Positions 24,364-39,300 of a stretch of 64,000 nt of DNA are shown here, piece by piece. The notes under the pieces were generated by a model that worked only from the letters and a program-made list of their open reading frames with translations, was not told the origin of the DNA and did no database searches. Source of the stretch: Onchidella celtica (Eukaryota; Mollusca; Gastropoda; Systellommatophora; Onchidiidae); assembly GCA_963931925.1 (NCBI GenBank), contig OZ007569.1, positions 21,031,982-21,095,981 on the forward strand, in the 5' to 3' direction. The first letter of the stretch is position 1, and every line of letters starts with the position of its first letter. Both the position numbers and the translations under genes were made by a program.

Positions 24364-27300
24364 TAAAAGGAAAACAAAGCAAGAAGTCTCTTCTCCCCCC
24401 CCCCCCCCCCCTCCCCCTCCCCCTCCCATGTGATACTTTGCATTTCCTTCCTCTAAAGGAACTCAACCAGCAAAACCAATTGTAATTCTCCAGTCATTCA
24501 TGATAACGACCTACTTAAAATGATTCATTTTCTATTGGGACTTGGATGGGTGGGGGGTTGTAATGTATGTCAAATAATACAATGGCACAAATACTTAGTC
24601 AGGACTGAGTTTTTATCTTTGGCTGACACAAAGTTTGCCAGCTATCACTCTGAGCCATGTGGTTCATAACCTAATCAATAACTACCAGTACATCAGGAAA
24701 CACTGGTATTTGACATGAGAAGGTAAAAGAGGTTGGTGGCCCAATTTTGTAAATATTGTGAGAATGGGAAGTAGATTCCTTCATTGTGTCAGAAAAGAAT
24801 GAATTAGATTTGCTGGGAGTCTACCAAACATCAATGTGAATGTGTATGGCCAGATTTAAAGTGGTCTGAAAAAGTTAAATAAGAAACAGCATGGTCTTAC
24901 TGCCAGCAGGTCAAGGGGGATTGCCACAATTGTGATGATAGTAGTCCTGATGACCCTATTCCACTTTTTACTACTTTCCTTTTGTTGTCATGAACAGTTG
25001 TTTAAAGGAGCACTTGAAGCACTCAAGGTGTCCTCAGAGAATCTTCATGACATTGCTGTGGGCCATTGTCTTTTGAAGTTGGGGCATTCAGATCAAGTTG
25101 TCAAGTACTAGGGACAGTCTTTAGTTCTAGTTCATGTTCCTGAGTGAAAACATTGATAGCATCAAATTCTGTGTTCTGCCATGCCTTGTAGGGTAATCCA
25201 GATGATGGTCATCTGGAGGTTGCATGAAAATATGCTGAGATCCACAGACCAAAAGAAGCAGTTGAATTTGTCAGTAAATGAAAGTGTTCTGTCACCGTTT
25301 AATTTATGCAGCCCTGATTGAATGCAGCTTAGCAATTGAGACCCAATTTCATTACATTTTTTTTATAGTGTTCTCATCATAAGTTGTTCCCCAAAAGTCA
25401 GATGCTGTGGGTTCTGCCCACTATACAGGTTGCACTCAGGCACTTTCTGTCCATATGGACAGAAGGGCTGCATAAATTTTTGACAGTGTCCCCATGTGTA
25501 TTGAAATGTTTTGTTAGCCCATCTTCTTCATCTTGAGCATAATTTTTGTTTTGAGATGTAAAAAAAAAATACTGAAAAAATAATTTATGTTCATTTTGCA
25601 CCATGTATCCTAATTTTACAAGAAGTAATGAAGTGATTTTTGGTTTATTAATATTTAAAAATTTAAATTTAAATTTGAGGAGCATTATGAAAAAGATGTA
25701 ATTGAATTACTGCATACACTTCCAGTACTGGTAAAGAATACCTTCGTTATCAATTCTGGTGATTTGCTTTGACTTAGATGACTGTTGCAGTTATAAATAG
25801 TTTATCTTGTGAAGCTCATGCTTGTAATTAGGGTGAGGATTGAGAGGGGGATGTAAAGTATATCTGTTGTGATGTATCAGATCACATTTGAATATGTCAC
25901 TCCCAACTGTTTCCCAGCAGGGCAGTAATATGGAAGACTGAGATATTTAGGCTGGACTTTCTTCAGCCAGGATAGGTTTGTAGAAATTGTTTTTGATCAC
26001 ATGGTTTTAGTGGAGTGATTCCACACATTGGTTTTTTTTTTTTTTTTTAATGTACACATATCATCACATGTGTGTGAGGATTTTTGTTTCACTCTAAATG
26101 CTGGAAAACATCCGTGTTTTCCAGGCTGGCACAGACTGTACGAAGTGATTCACATTACTTCCTGGCCATGACTTCACACAGTGCACGTTTATATATAATT
26201 ATGTAACCTGTAACACTCCTCATACCATTTAAAATGGTTTTTGTGGTTAATTTGCCTTAAAGAAATTATTATTGTTAGGGCTATTCATAAATATTAAATT
26301 TTTCAAGTTATTGGATTACTTTACTTCAATTCAAAGAATAATAAGCATGGGAGTGCATTACATATTATATTTTGGAGTGAGAAAGTAGTGATCATGTATA
26401 AATTACGTACTTTATGTAAACTCCGCTGGGTTTCAGTGTGGAAAATGAATCGCTCACATGATAGCTTGATAAAAGCACAGCATTATCAGTTTATCTAGAG
26501 TTTCATAATTAGGAAGGAGTAAAGCTACTCTCTGTGGACATGCAAATGTAAGGATTCAGTATTTCTATTGAAGTACACTGTAAAGTGGCTTTAAATAATA
26601 TTGTGTGCAGGAATTTCTCTTGGACTGTTCATAACAAAAATATAATTAATAGTCTTCATTTGATCTGACTAGTTACTTTAAATACGCTAGTCACAAGATT
26701 CACAGTACTTATAGTCGTCACATTCTGTGTGGGAAGTGTTGGATTTTGAATTGTTGTCAGTCACAATCACGGAATTGTAATAATCTCTTAGTTATATTTA
26801 TTTAGCAGAATTTGGAGAGGTTGAGGTGCTAGTCTGGTGGGTGGTAAGGGAAAAAAAATTGCTTAATATCTTAGCAAATATTTGTTTTCAGTAATTTCAG
26901 TGGGATATTTTATATATATATTTTTTTTTGTGACCAGATGTGCTGAATATTTTTTCTTTTGTCATTTGTATTCATATTCAGCTTAATTGTATTTTGTATT
27001 TGTATTTGTATTTGTATAACTCTTTAATCCCATTTGGGAAATTTGCCTTTGTGCCATGGCAGCCCAGTTATAACTGGAGCAGGCACGTCGTCGCCGCAGT
27101 GCAGCGCCGGTCGGCGTTTTTTTTGTGGGGGGTGGGGGAGATGAGGGGGGAGGGAGAGATGAATTTTAATTTAATTTTGCCCGGGCAGTGGCCTGTTCGG
27201 CCAGCTCTTTACGATTTCCAACTGCCAAGGTATCTTTAATGTGCGCAACGTGCACACGGGCCCTCCGAAGTTTTCGTCCTTATCCGAGAAGACTAGGTAC

Positions 27301-30300
27301 TCGATCCTACCCCCCAATAGGATCAGGGACACGAAAATATTTGAAAAATCCCAATTTCCAACATGCCTGCACGGCGAACCCGGGACCCTTGGCACGAGAG
27401 GCGAGCACCTTGCCTCTAGACCACCTTGTCACAGAGATTTTCATTTGAATTGGTATTTGCAACACTTGTCTTTCTGTCGTCACAATGGAGTCGGCCAGGG
27501 TAGGGAGACCCCAATGGAAATCATTATTACTGTAAATTGACAGAATGTTGAAATAATTTTGGTTTGAGTTTGCATTAATAGAAAGGAAAAGATCAGATAA
27601 TCTTTTTCCTTAGCTTACTCAATCATTTCAACATGGTGATTAAAAATGATTATTGATTATGATAAAAAATAAAAAAGAGGTATTTCAGCATGAAGATCAC
27701 ATTGTTAGGTAGACTACCTTTACCTACAGTGGCTGTAAAGAGTCAGTGGTAATCACAATTTGAAAAGCCTTGTCATTTGCCCATTTATTTCACTTGTCCC
27801 CAAGTCAGGTGTTCTTCCAATCTTGGACATAAGCTTTCTTCATGAAATGGCCAAAAATTTAATGATGCCTCTTCAAATGGCCAGCCTTGTCTTATGTCCA
27901 TATTTGTCATTTTGACATGGTGTCGTTTTGAGAGTTGATGTAGATGGTGATTTTTTAGAAATTGTAGGTGAGACATTCAGTCATTGTTTTAAATGGCAAG
28001 TTGTATTACACGGTATCCACTATTTCTTGTCTCACAGAGCATAGGCAAGGGTTCATTATGGTGTATCGACCCAGCCTACAGACCCAACCTGTTGCAAGCA
28101 TTGAGGAAGACACCCTACCACCCATACCACCAACTTCAAATGACTTCCACACAACCACAGAATTACATGCAGTATCAGAGTCTTCCAGGGTAAGGTCTTC
28201 TCAGTCATCTTATACTCCCCCCAAAAAACATGTAGTTTGATGTTTGGTAAGCATAGGTAATGCTAACATACTCTTTGTGAAAAGGAAGGTTTTAACTAAC
28301 TATGGGCTCAAGGACTTGCACAAATTTGTGGAATTTCACGGTGTTTGCAGTTTCCCCAAATTTCAACAAGTATTAGTCACAAGGCTGTAAGAGTGGGGCA
28401 CAAACACACATATTGTCACTGCTCTACGATAATCAGATAATGGCACATGTCAGACTCCAAAAGGCAACCAATGGTTCCTTGCATTTCCGAGCATGATGGC
28501 TGCAATCAGATAATTTTATAGAAAAAGAAATGTGCTAACAGGAAAATTTAATAATCCAATAGAATCACAATGTTATAAGTCACCAAATGACAGGAAAAGA
28601 AACAGTTTTTTTCTTAACATCTCAAAAGTGTCAAAAATGACTTATGCCATTAGCACAGGGGAGTGGCGACATATATGCATTGTGGGTGTAGAACTGCATG
28701 AAATACACAGTTTACTTCAGTAGTGTTCAAAAGTTATTACATTTTCAACCAAGAAGTGCCTGACACAGGGGGTAAGATTAAGAAAATTATAAACTATTTC
28801 ACTTCATTTTCATAATTTCTATAACATTTCAACTTTTCCCAATATCTCAGAATTGTCTTACGTGTTTGATATTGTTCCTCTTTGTGTTTGTGGCTACTGA
28901 AATGCACATGAAATAATCTTGCAGAAAATCTTTGACTGTGTTATTTGCACCTAACCCATGTAATCCATTGCATTAATGTAATCCTTTTACTATCAAGTTT
29001 GTTTTTCAGTGGTGGACGCACAGTTCTTCCATTGACACAAAGACCAGTGCCAAATACAGTTTCTCCTCGTAAGTCGCTGTTTTTCACTTTTCATCTGTTT
29101 AGAAAATTAAATTTTAAGAGCAGCAACAGGCAGAAGATAATATCAGAATTTGGAGCATATTATGACCATTATCTTTCATTATCATGTCTTTCAAATAATT
29201 TGAAATGTGCTGAAGGAAATTTCAGTAACCTTAAATTGTTGTACATGTAATTTTACAAAACATATACTGTTTGTTAAATTTTTTACCTGTTTCATGTCAG
29301 AAAAAGTTAATGAAATTAATGCGTTGAGTGGCCAGACTGGGGGTCTTTTGTGTACATTCCCAATGTATAGCAAATCAGTAGTGTTTAGTAAACATTTTTC
29401 AGTAAAAATGCGGACATTTCTGTGACAACACGTAGAGGGCACATATGTTGGCATTCTGTTGTGCTGAAAACTCACTAGTTCCCTAAAATGGTGAATGGAC
29501 CATATCCATATACTATGAATGCTTGATTAAAATTTGGCAATTGGGGGGTGCACACACACAGAGAGGGAGAGAGCATGAAGGTGGTCGGTCAGTATGGATT
29601 ATGGCCCTGATATTCTTGTACCATTAGCAGCATTTTGCACAGACTATTTCACTATTTCATTAGAAACATAATTTTCCGTACAATCCTACAATTTTACTTT
29701 GTTAAAAAAAAAAAAAATGGAAAAAAAAAGATAACACCAACAAAAAAAAAAAAAGATTCAATCAAATTTTTAATTTGCTATGAAAAGTGAACATGCGCTC
29801 CCTAAAAACCCACTTCCCATACTAGGTGGCCCCAATTGTGGAATTTCTGCAAGTTTCCCCGCCATTGATGAATGAATTTCAGAATAGAAAAAAAATGGCA
29901 GACGACAATATTCATCATATGCATGCAGCTGGCCCGAAGCAATTACAATTAATTTTTTTGTTCTTGGTTTCCTCAGATCTATTTCCCTTCCTGAGCCGGA
30001 GATTAGCACAGACTTCATTTGATGTTGGTGAGTCAGTGTCTTTTATTAGTTTGTGGATGGAAGAAATGCATGTGTCCATTATCACCGTATCAAACGTCAA
30101 GAAAAAAGTAGAAACAGTGTGATGAATTTCTTTTGAAAAGCACATGGGGAGCATGCAAACGGAGACCAACTGGTAATGATTCTATAGTTGTGAAGAGAAT
30201 TTAAAAATAATGTTCCTATTCTGTAGAAAAAAAACGTCAAATATTTTAATGTTGAACTTTTTTGGGGGGCGATAGGTTCAATCCAAAATTTAATTTTGAA

Positions 30301-33300
30301 AGTAAAAAAATATTAAAAAATTTTTTATTATGCACAAAAGTATTTGAAATCTGTTGGTTAATACTTTCAGGATCAATTAAAGTTAGGGAGAGAAAACAAT
30401 TCATACTTTTTTTTTTGACAGTTTGTCTTAGTTTGAATGAAAGCGATCAATGGAAACTTCTTATGAACTACTGAATTTCCTGGGGAATAAAATAATTTTA
30501 TCTTTCTTTTTGGTTCAGTTTGAGTATGGAGATAACACGTTTCTCATTAATAATGGGCCTGCCAACTGTCCTGTATTTCACAGGATCAGTCTGAAGTTGC
30601 CAGGAAGGATGTGAACATTTTTTTTTTTCTTTTCTTTTGTGAGAAAAGAATTTCGGATTTGGGGATAAAGGGCAGTCCTGAAAGTGCAAGACAGTTATGG
30701 CATTTTGCATATTACATTGATATTGTGTATATTTTATGACCTGTGAAGTGCATTACAGTATTTTGTATTTGCTGTCTCTTTTCTATGGAAATCATAACTG
30801 CAAGCTTAAAAGCTGTGCTTTGTGTGGAACACCCCCAAACCATTGTCCCATCCATAACTTTCAACCCTTTCTACATGTCTCGGCAAACAGAAATAGTACC
30901 CGAAGCAGTGGGCATTCTACTCATACAACTTAGGGTTTAGAATAATAAAACACAAATATATCGAGTCAATAATTTTTTTGAGGAAACAATAAAAACTTAT
31001 ATTTAACCATCATAATCAGTTTGAGATCATTGTAAGGCAGCAGGGTATTCCTGTGTTGTAATTTTAGCAGCAAGCATGTGGAATAATTTGAATCAGCCAG
31101 CAGCAGGTGCTGACTTCACTGGCCATGTGCTTGTGAAAAAAGGGAACGAGGGCAAACAGTTAATGACACAAAGCAAACTAAAAAAGAAAAAAATAAATTG
31201 AAAAACAAAACCAAAAAAGAAAATCCAAACTTTGATGCATCTGTGATGTTTCCACTTTCTCTCACTCTTCCTCTCACTAACTTTCTTCTGACACCAGCCG
31301 TGATAGGCACGGCACAAACACACTATCTCTCTTCTATAAGTTATAACAAACGATATCTGTATTGCTTATCTATACAATAATTATTAATTCATTCAATAAT
31401 AACAGGAACATAGGTCATACAGTTGTTTTGAACAGTTTTTTTTATAATAGATAGACAGAAGATGTGGGGAAGGATAGACGGACAGCGTAGGTGTGCATGG
31501 CTGAGCTCTTTTTATATCTCGTGTTTTGAACTAGGTTTAGTAAAGAGGGAAGGGGTGAGTAGGAATTAAATGTTATTGAGACGTCTGTTGACGTACAGAA
31601 AATACCGTGATCCAGAGTAAAAGCTCGGGGTTTTGAACATGTTAAGAATTTATTGCTATAAAATTACATTATATTGTATGAAGTAATTCGACCTTTGATG
31701 TCGACCCAAGGTCGTTGCGTAGGGCTGTTACTTAAAATAACTCAGTTCGGCAGCTGAGCTAGAAGTGGTTGCACCAATCACAATCCAGGAATTAGACGGT
31801 AAGCTGCAGATGCAGTCCAGTATTTAAGGCCATACAGAACTTAGTTCTGGGCCACATGTAGACAATCCATTTACGAGGTGGTCGGCGATAGTCCTCAGCC
31901 AGATGAGGGACATAGAGACGCAGTTGAGCAGTCCATTGTGAGGAGCCTGATTTAAAGCTCCAGAGCCTAAGCTACTTGGTTTGATATAAACCCACAGCGT
32001 TTACATCCAGCGCTCTCACTCCTAGTGAGGGCCGCATGGTGAGAGTCCATACTAATTTGTAATGATGAAAGTGAACCGTTCTACTTACTTTTGAAGACAG
32101 TTTCAGAGCTACCGCCAGACAACGCATGGTTGTACAAGCATTCTCCATGGCGTGTCTAGAAGAAATGTCCATATCCTAACATGTCTCATTGAATTAATAG
32201 AATTTAAACTGTTAGATCCGTCGCCACGTGCGCGGATTCTATTTGCCATATAACTCATATGACCTGCAAGTAGTTAGATTGAATTCGTTAGTCTTTATAA
32301 AAGCTGTAGTTCCATTAGTTAGATTCAGTTGCCTTTGAATTGATATTTATATTTATAATTATATTTGTTACATTAATTCCTGTAATTAAACTGCCCTACA
32401 GTTCTGCTAAAATTGAAAGCAATTGATTTATTTAGTTTTTAGAGTGCAAGTATTTATTTTTGTGTGTTCGTCGATGTGGGTTACATGGGGATATTTCGAC
32501 TGGCACTCTTTCGAGGTCCGCTCCCACAGCTGCCGAACTGAGTTATTTTAAGTAACAGCCCTACGCAACGACCTTGGGTCGACATCAAAGGTCGAATTAC
32601 TTCATACAATATAATGTAATTTTATAGCAATAAATTCTTAACATGTTCAAAACCCCGAGCTTTTACTCTGGATCACGGTATTTTCTGTACGTCAACAGAC
32701 GTCTCAATAACATTTAATTCCTACTCACCCCTTCCCTCTTTACTAAACCTAGTTCAAAACACGAGATATAAAAAGTGCTCAGCCATGCACACCTACGCTG
32801 TCCGTCTATCCTTCCCCACATCTTCTGTCTATCTATTATAAAAAAAACTGTTCAAAACAACTTGCCCACGAGACCAAGTTATGCTGGCTCGCACAATAAT
32901 TATGTTTGTAAAAATCACTCACTGCTCTCTCACAAAAATTTAGTCAGTGGAAACATTTATGAATTAAATCTGCTCTTGACAATCTATACAATAATTATTA
33001 ATTCATTCAATAATAACAGGAACATAGGTCATACAATTTCACGTGAATTTCGATGGAATGAAATCGTTGATGCAAATCAGCACATGATAATTAAAAGGCT
33101 TCGTAATATTCAATTTCTAGCACATTTTATAAAAACACATGGGTACATTCAGCATAAGGAAACCTCTCCTTTAGGGGTGTATGGCGCTATCTGGGCACTG
33201 GTTCTTCCTCTCTACTCTGGCTTGACTGCGCAGTTAGATCAACAGGTATCGGCAGGTACCAATAGGTCGGGAAGCCAAGACGCCACGATGTCGTAAATCA

Positions 33301-36300
33301 AAGGACAAGAAGTTGAGAAGCCAAGAAGGTGTTGTTCTTCCTCCTCTGTAGAAAAACAATCGCAACTTCCTAATCTACTGCTGGAAGGCATGACTTCCAT
33401 ACTTACTCCATGACGGATATTCATCATTAATACTTTTAACCGCTGACACTGTTATAAGTCAGGCTGCAGCTCCCATACTCCACAGGCTCCCATAAAGGCA
33501 ATAGAATAAATGATCAATACAGTTTTAATGACATTTACCCGTTCCCCACGAAGAATAACGCTCTCTCTAACAGACCCCATCCTATAAGGTTTCGTAACAC
33601 ATATGTAACGGCGTTTCCGTGACTCTCTCAGAGGCAGTAGTTCTACAATCATGAACATTAAGTAAAATACACATACATCGTACGATTAACTTACCACTCA
33701 GCAACAGCTCAAATGCCGACAAGATACCAAAGATACCACGCTCTGACAAAGGATGTTTGCGGGTTCCCTGACCTTCCCCACTCACAAGACTAGTACAAAG
33801 TTACGGTTGCAGTTGTGGTCTCCTCTTCGGCACGAAGCTGGTGAGTGCTCTCAGCGGTCTGAAGTTGGAAGGAGCGTTCGGGGATTTATACCCAGTCGGG
33901 TAGCGTCCCAAGACGCTCACCGAGTGTACATTAGTTATCCTAATAGCCACCCCCGTCGACTTCACGTCAAATACTATTGAAGCATCTCTACCCCCCAAGC
34001 AATTCCCAGGTGATCTGATCGTCAAGTACGGCGGTCAAGTAAACATTCCCTACTTTCCCCCTCTGGCATACAATAACTCTGTCTCCCCGCCGTCAACTAT
34101 CTTCCCACGCTATTTATACCTTGCCAGTCTGTCACCCTGTTACAGCATCCTCTTTGGTATCTACATGCAAAATTTGGTTGCTTAAAAGCCTTTAGATTCA
34201 AAGTTGGAGAATTTATGAATTATATCATAACAGTGTGACATTCATGACGGTTTCAATTTGCTTTCATGGAGCATGAGTGTATGAGTGCCCATATTTGTCA
34301 CAAATGTAAAGAATTAGAGGTATCCCTCAGTGAAGTCATATTTGGTTTGCTTGTCTGTAGGTAGCAGCTGTTGTTTTGTAATCTCATTTAAACCAAATAA
34401 CCTATCTAAAATTACATGAACATTTTACACTACAAGGATATCTGCTAATTATGAAACTAAGAAAGAAAACTTTATGGCTTATCTTCTCACATAGTTACAC
34501 AATTTAATATCATGTTTCCGACTCTTGCTAAGGAACTGTTTAATTCTAATTGTGAAATTTTAATTGATGAGGCTCTGAATACCAAACATAAATAAAGTAC
34601 CCAAATAGACCATGACAGGCGCATAAAGTGGCCATTAAAATGAGCTGACGCCCTATAAAACTCCGCCTCAGGGACTCTTTTAAAAAAATTGCTTGCTTTG
34701 GTCATTAATGAAATTAGAGTGCCTTTGCCTACCAGCAAGCTTGTTGTTTCAAGGTTCAAGTATCTATTGATTTCATGTTCCCAATTCTGGTCTGGGCTAC
34801 TTAATTAACTAAATACTCATTTGACTGCAAGAGAGCAGGACATCTCAGTTCTGATCATATTATTGATTGCTCCTCTGGAAACAAATGAACAGTGAGCCTG
34901 AACCTAATCCAGTTTGTCATGCCATCCACACATTTAAAGTTAAGCCTCCAGCACATGAAAGCCTCCAGTCGCAACAGTTTTTGTTTTTGTTGGTATGCCA
35001 AATGCCAAAAAGAGCAGTCTTATTTTATACTAGCTGAGGTCCCCGGCCCTGCCCGGGATAAATCGGTTTGAATGTTAGTTTCAGTTCTGGGTAGTTATTA
35101 TGGACTTGCTTCATCTTGCCTGTTCCTATTTGTTTATTTTATTTTTGTTTGTTTGTTTTTAATTAAGTCTTACTGCTCTGCCTTTGTGAGTTGACACCCT
35201 GCGCGTCCGTACAATAGCATGATTTGCGCACGAGTTAGTGTGTTTGATAGTGAACACATCGCAGGAAGTGATAACGAAACCTTAAAATGGCGAACCATGA
35301 CTCGAAATAGATCTAAATGATGCCGAAACAATGAAAAATGAAACGCAGAAGCCTGAACATTTCATAATTTCTAATATAGCCCATGTTAATTTCGCATTGA
35401 TAATAATATGCTGTTGAGCAAAGTTTGAAGCCTGAGTGTGATGCGGTTCCTGAGCCCTAGGTGACCAAAGTTTCGAGTTACCAAAATATCTTACTACACT
35501 CGGCCCTGTCTGAGCTGTAAAAATGACGAATCGGAAAAACCTCGAACGGCCCATTTTGTTTTCTATTTTTTCTAAATTTTTGATGTTGTTGCATCATTAA
35601 AATGAATTGATAAAAACCTTGCTCGGTCTTTGAACTACTTTCAGTAATTTTTCCATGGCTCTACGTTCAGTAGTTTTTTCAGCTATAGAGTACAACCGTC
35701 CAATTTTACCCAATTATATATATAGATGTTTATATGCAGTGAAATAAAACTGGTGTTTAATCATATATTCAGTTCCTAAAAGGGTACATTTGCCTGGTTA
35801 AAATTGATTTAAGATATTTCTCTCTGTGTGTCTTTTTTTTTTTCACACACATACACTTACCTTTCCTTTAAACTGTAACTTTGACTGTTCTTTTGAGCTA
35901 TTGTATTCACCCACCATTTCCTCCATTAGTTTTCTTTGAGATAGGGGCAACAGGGAAATGACCTCTCACTCTACTCTTCTTAGACATCCTCATGGTCTCA
36001 TCATTCTTTCTGCATTTATATATGCCTTTCTAGCTTGTTGTATCTTGGGTTGTATTAAAATTATGCAATCTGGTGGTGAGTGAAAAAATTTTCAGAGGGC
36101 TGGTCTCTTGTGAGCGTTTGGAATTCTGAATTTCAGTGATAAAGCTGTATTGTTCTGTGTGATTTTCTTCAAATTATTTTTTTCTCACTTTCTTAAACTG
36201 TCTTTTGTTGATTGAAAACTCCCACAGTTTTTCTTTAAAGATGCAGTCATTGTATGTAACTTAATCCAGAATTTGATTAGTGTTCTTCTCTCTGTCTCTC

Positions 36301-39300
36301 TTTTCTCTCTCTCTCTCCCCCATACACCCCCTTTCTTTTTTTAGGGAAAGTTTGATAATCTGTTTTCGTTGGCAAAACACTGTTTCATTTTAGCTCACCG
36401 GTTTAGTCATGATGACTTTTTTAAAGTTTGCTGTTTGATCATTTTTTGGCTTAGAATTCTAGAACCAAGATCATTCAATGCAGCTTTGAATGTAGTTTTG
36501 AACATATAATATTATAAGAATTCATTTTTTAGATTTTTTAGTCACTGTTTCGGGAATGGTGACGATTTTGGTTTTAACCCCTTTGTCACGAGCAGAGTTA
36601 GGGTCTTGGGGATGTTACGACTGCACGAGAGGCAGCTAACTCACACTCGGACACAACCACACAAGAAAAGTATTAAATAACTAGAGCGTATATATGTCAG
36701 GCCGGTCAGGCCATAGTTTACATAAATATTAATAACAAAACAAAAGACAATAGGGGTATATATCCAAACCAAAAAAAACTCTAATTAATAACTTAACCAA
36801 TGATATTCATGTAACTATGGAGGTACTGCAATCAATAGCAAATAGGTATATTATACGAAACTAGATATCAATTTAAAGTGACAGTTGAGTCGCCACTGGC
36901 CAGTCGCCAGGCAAACTCTCCATAAATCATATGGGCTTAAATGTTAGGAGAGCCCAGTACGTTCAAAGCCTACAGAAGCACTCTTCGGCTTGTAGGTAAT
37001 TTAAGCAGTTGCCAAAAGACTATATTTTATGCACAATCACTATTCAATTCATCAACAATGTGCTATATTATTCCAATCATACTATGGCAATAGATCTATG
37101 ATACAGGACACTCGTGGTCGAGTGCCAGCTGGGGTTTCCTTAGTCTTCCTATGAGGCTGTAGTTCTCTCTCTATCTCCGATCTCTATTATACTTGAATAA
37201 ATAAGATATATTACCATTGCTCACGCCTACTGGTAGGCGCGAACATCAATATAGCGCAGCGTGGGCTTTCAAAGGTCAGCCCACTCAGACCTTTCTTTCT
37301 AGAGCTCAGTCAGTCCGTTAGCAAGGACTTCTTGTCTTCAAAGCACACAGTTCAGGTACTGGTCAACCGGAGATACTTCACGACACGATGCTTCTGCTCG
37401 CCTGTATTCACCAAATCTGAACGTTACACGATGTTATATACTGTCTAACTACCCAGCGTGCTAGTCCGCTGGCCCAATTAGTTCAGCTATCTCATAGGTC
37501 GAAACCTCCCACCATTTTAATTGTAGTAATACGTCTGCACTATTCTACCAGCCAGTTAACGTGCAAAAACTTGTCTAGTCATACTTAACAATGTCAACTA
37601 GCCCCACCTTGTTTCACCCCTACTCCATTACTTATTAATCACGAACATTAAAACCCACAAGCGTGAATCTAACAGTTTAACTTTACATTTATTTACTCAC
37701 CAACTATAATTTGGCGAGGACCGTTCAAGGCCACCAGCCAATTTCTCATGGCCCTGGTAAAACAACAACAACTCACTCTCTGCGTGAGTTTTAACAACAT
37801 CTGAATCATGACACCCTTGTCCATCCTGTGTTTCAATGAAGTAAATAGCATGGCATTTACAGCACTAGTTACAGATATCTGAAGATTTATGAATTGCCAA
37901 GTTAAACTTGTCTGCATTTTCTATCCACTGGCACTGATGAAATCAAACATGTATGACATTGACAAACAGGACACCAACACAAGTATATAATTGTGGAAAT
38001 ATCCTTAGCGAAGATCGTGATGGCAGAAACAATATTGATTCATGACCAATTTAGTTTTTCTTATGCCATCTTTCCCAGATGACATCTTGTTTAACACTAG
38101 CTCTTTTTTTTTTTCCTGCTATCAAACTGGTGTTTATAACTGCTGAAGTGAATGGTAGATAGATGATGCAAAGTAGTGGGTTATGTCCTTGTGGGCTGAT
38201 GATTTAAATCAAATATACAGGTGGGGGAGGGGGGGGGGGTGGGAAAGGTATCAGTCAGAATATTTTGTGCATACCTGCTGAGTGCCAGTTGTCCCGGTTT
38301 TTTTTACAGGATTGTCCTGAATTTGGAGTATGGGAAAGAGATCGAGATCTGAAGTTTTTTTTTTCTTTTACCTCAAAGAAATTTCTGGGTTAGAGGATAA
38401 AGGCCAGTCCAGTGAAATGCTAGACAGTGATGGTAGTATGCGTATTATTCTTAAAAAATATTTGTAATACATTATGATCTTGTAAGTGTGTCAGTCTGGA
38501 AACCATAATTAACTGATAGAGTCAGTTTTCCATTATGAAATGTGGGTCTACTTCTTACCCTTTGAAGTGTAACTTATTGCAGCTGTCATTTAAATGGCTG
38601 GTCTGTTAGTCATTTGAAGTGACGAAAGTGAAGGAATTCTAAGTCAGATACTCATTTTTTAACCTTAATCCTGTAGGCCACATCCCCTTTTCTACTTGAG
38701 AGGTGAGAATTGTTCTTAGAGGCAGAGGGTTTTCTTGATCATTTGGTTGAAAAATAACTTTTCAGTCCTTATTCTTGGGGGAACTGCAGCTGAGTGATAA
38801 ATTTCTGTGTGTCACTGGTGATACATGGGGCCTAAAGGGTTAAGCACCAAAGAGACACTTTAGAGGTGCATTTTTGTGATAGTATTTGTCTTAGTGTGTT
38901 TTTCTCAAGTGTTTATTCTGCATTGTTCCTCTAGCTGTACCAGAAAGTGAAGTTATTGGGATGAGAGGTTGGTAGTGATGGTGGTGGCACGAACATGTGT
39001 ATGTGAAAAAGTTATAGGAAAGAGCAAAGGTTGATATGCAGCAGTTTATGCTGTTTGTTTCTGTGTGAAGAGTTGCAAAGGGATCTTTGATCAAGTAAAC
39101 AAATGGTAGGAAGGATGAAAAAGAATAATTCAGATCTTCTATGGTGATTGCCGAAACATGTGTGCATGGTCCAACGCTTGGATATCAGTACGTGCTGAAC
39201 CATTTTGCATACTTATTGCCATATCTCAGCCTCTGGATAAGATTCTCATATTGATCATGTAATGGAGTTAGAGATTATGAATTTAAAAAACAAAAAAAGC

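Larger units (their letters stand above)
23968..28037 (+). other. FoxN2/3 intron splitting the forkhead domain
   Basis: GTCAGT to CTCACAG, 4.1 kb. Contains a CA/GA microsatellite (24325-24365), a C run (24397-24410), a TTTGTA iteration near 26995 and the SINE at 27172. Nothing else is recognised. Confidence 0.8.

Noticed and set aside
32775..33296. 173-codon plus-strand ORF
   Set aside because: Begins inside the right arm of the inverted repeat and runs through one 54-bp direct repeat into unrelated sequence; no recognisable protein.
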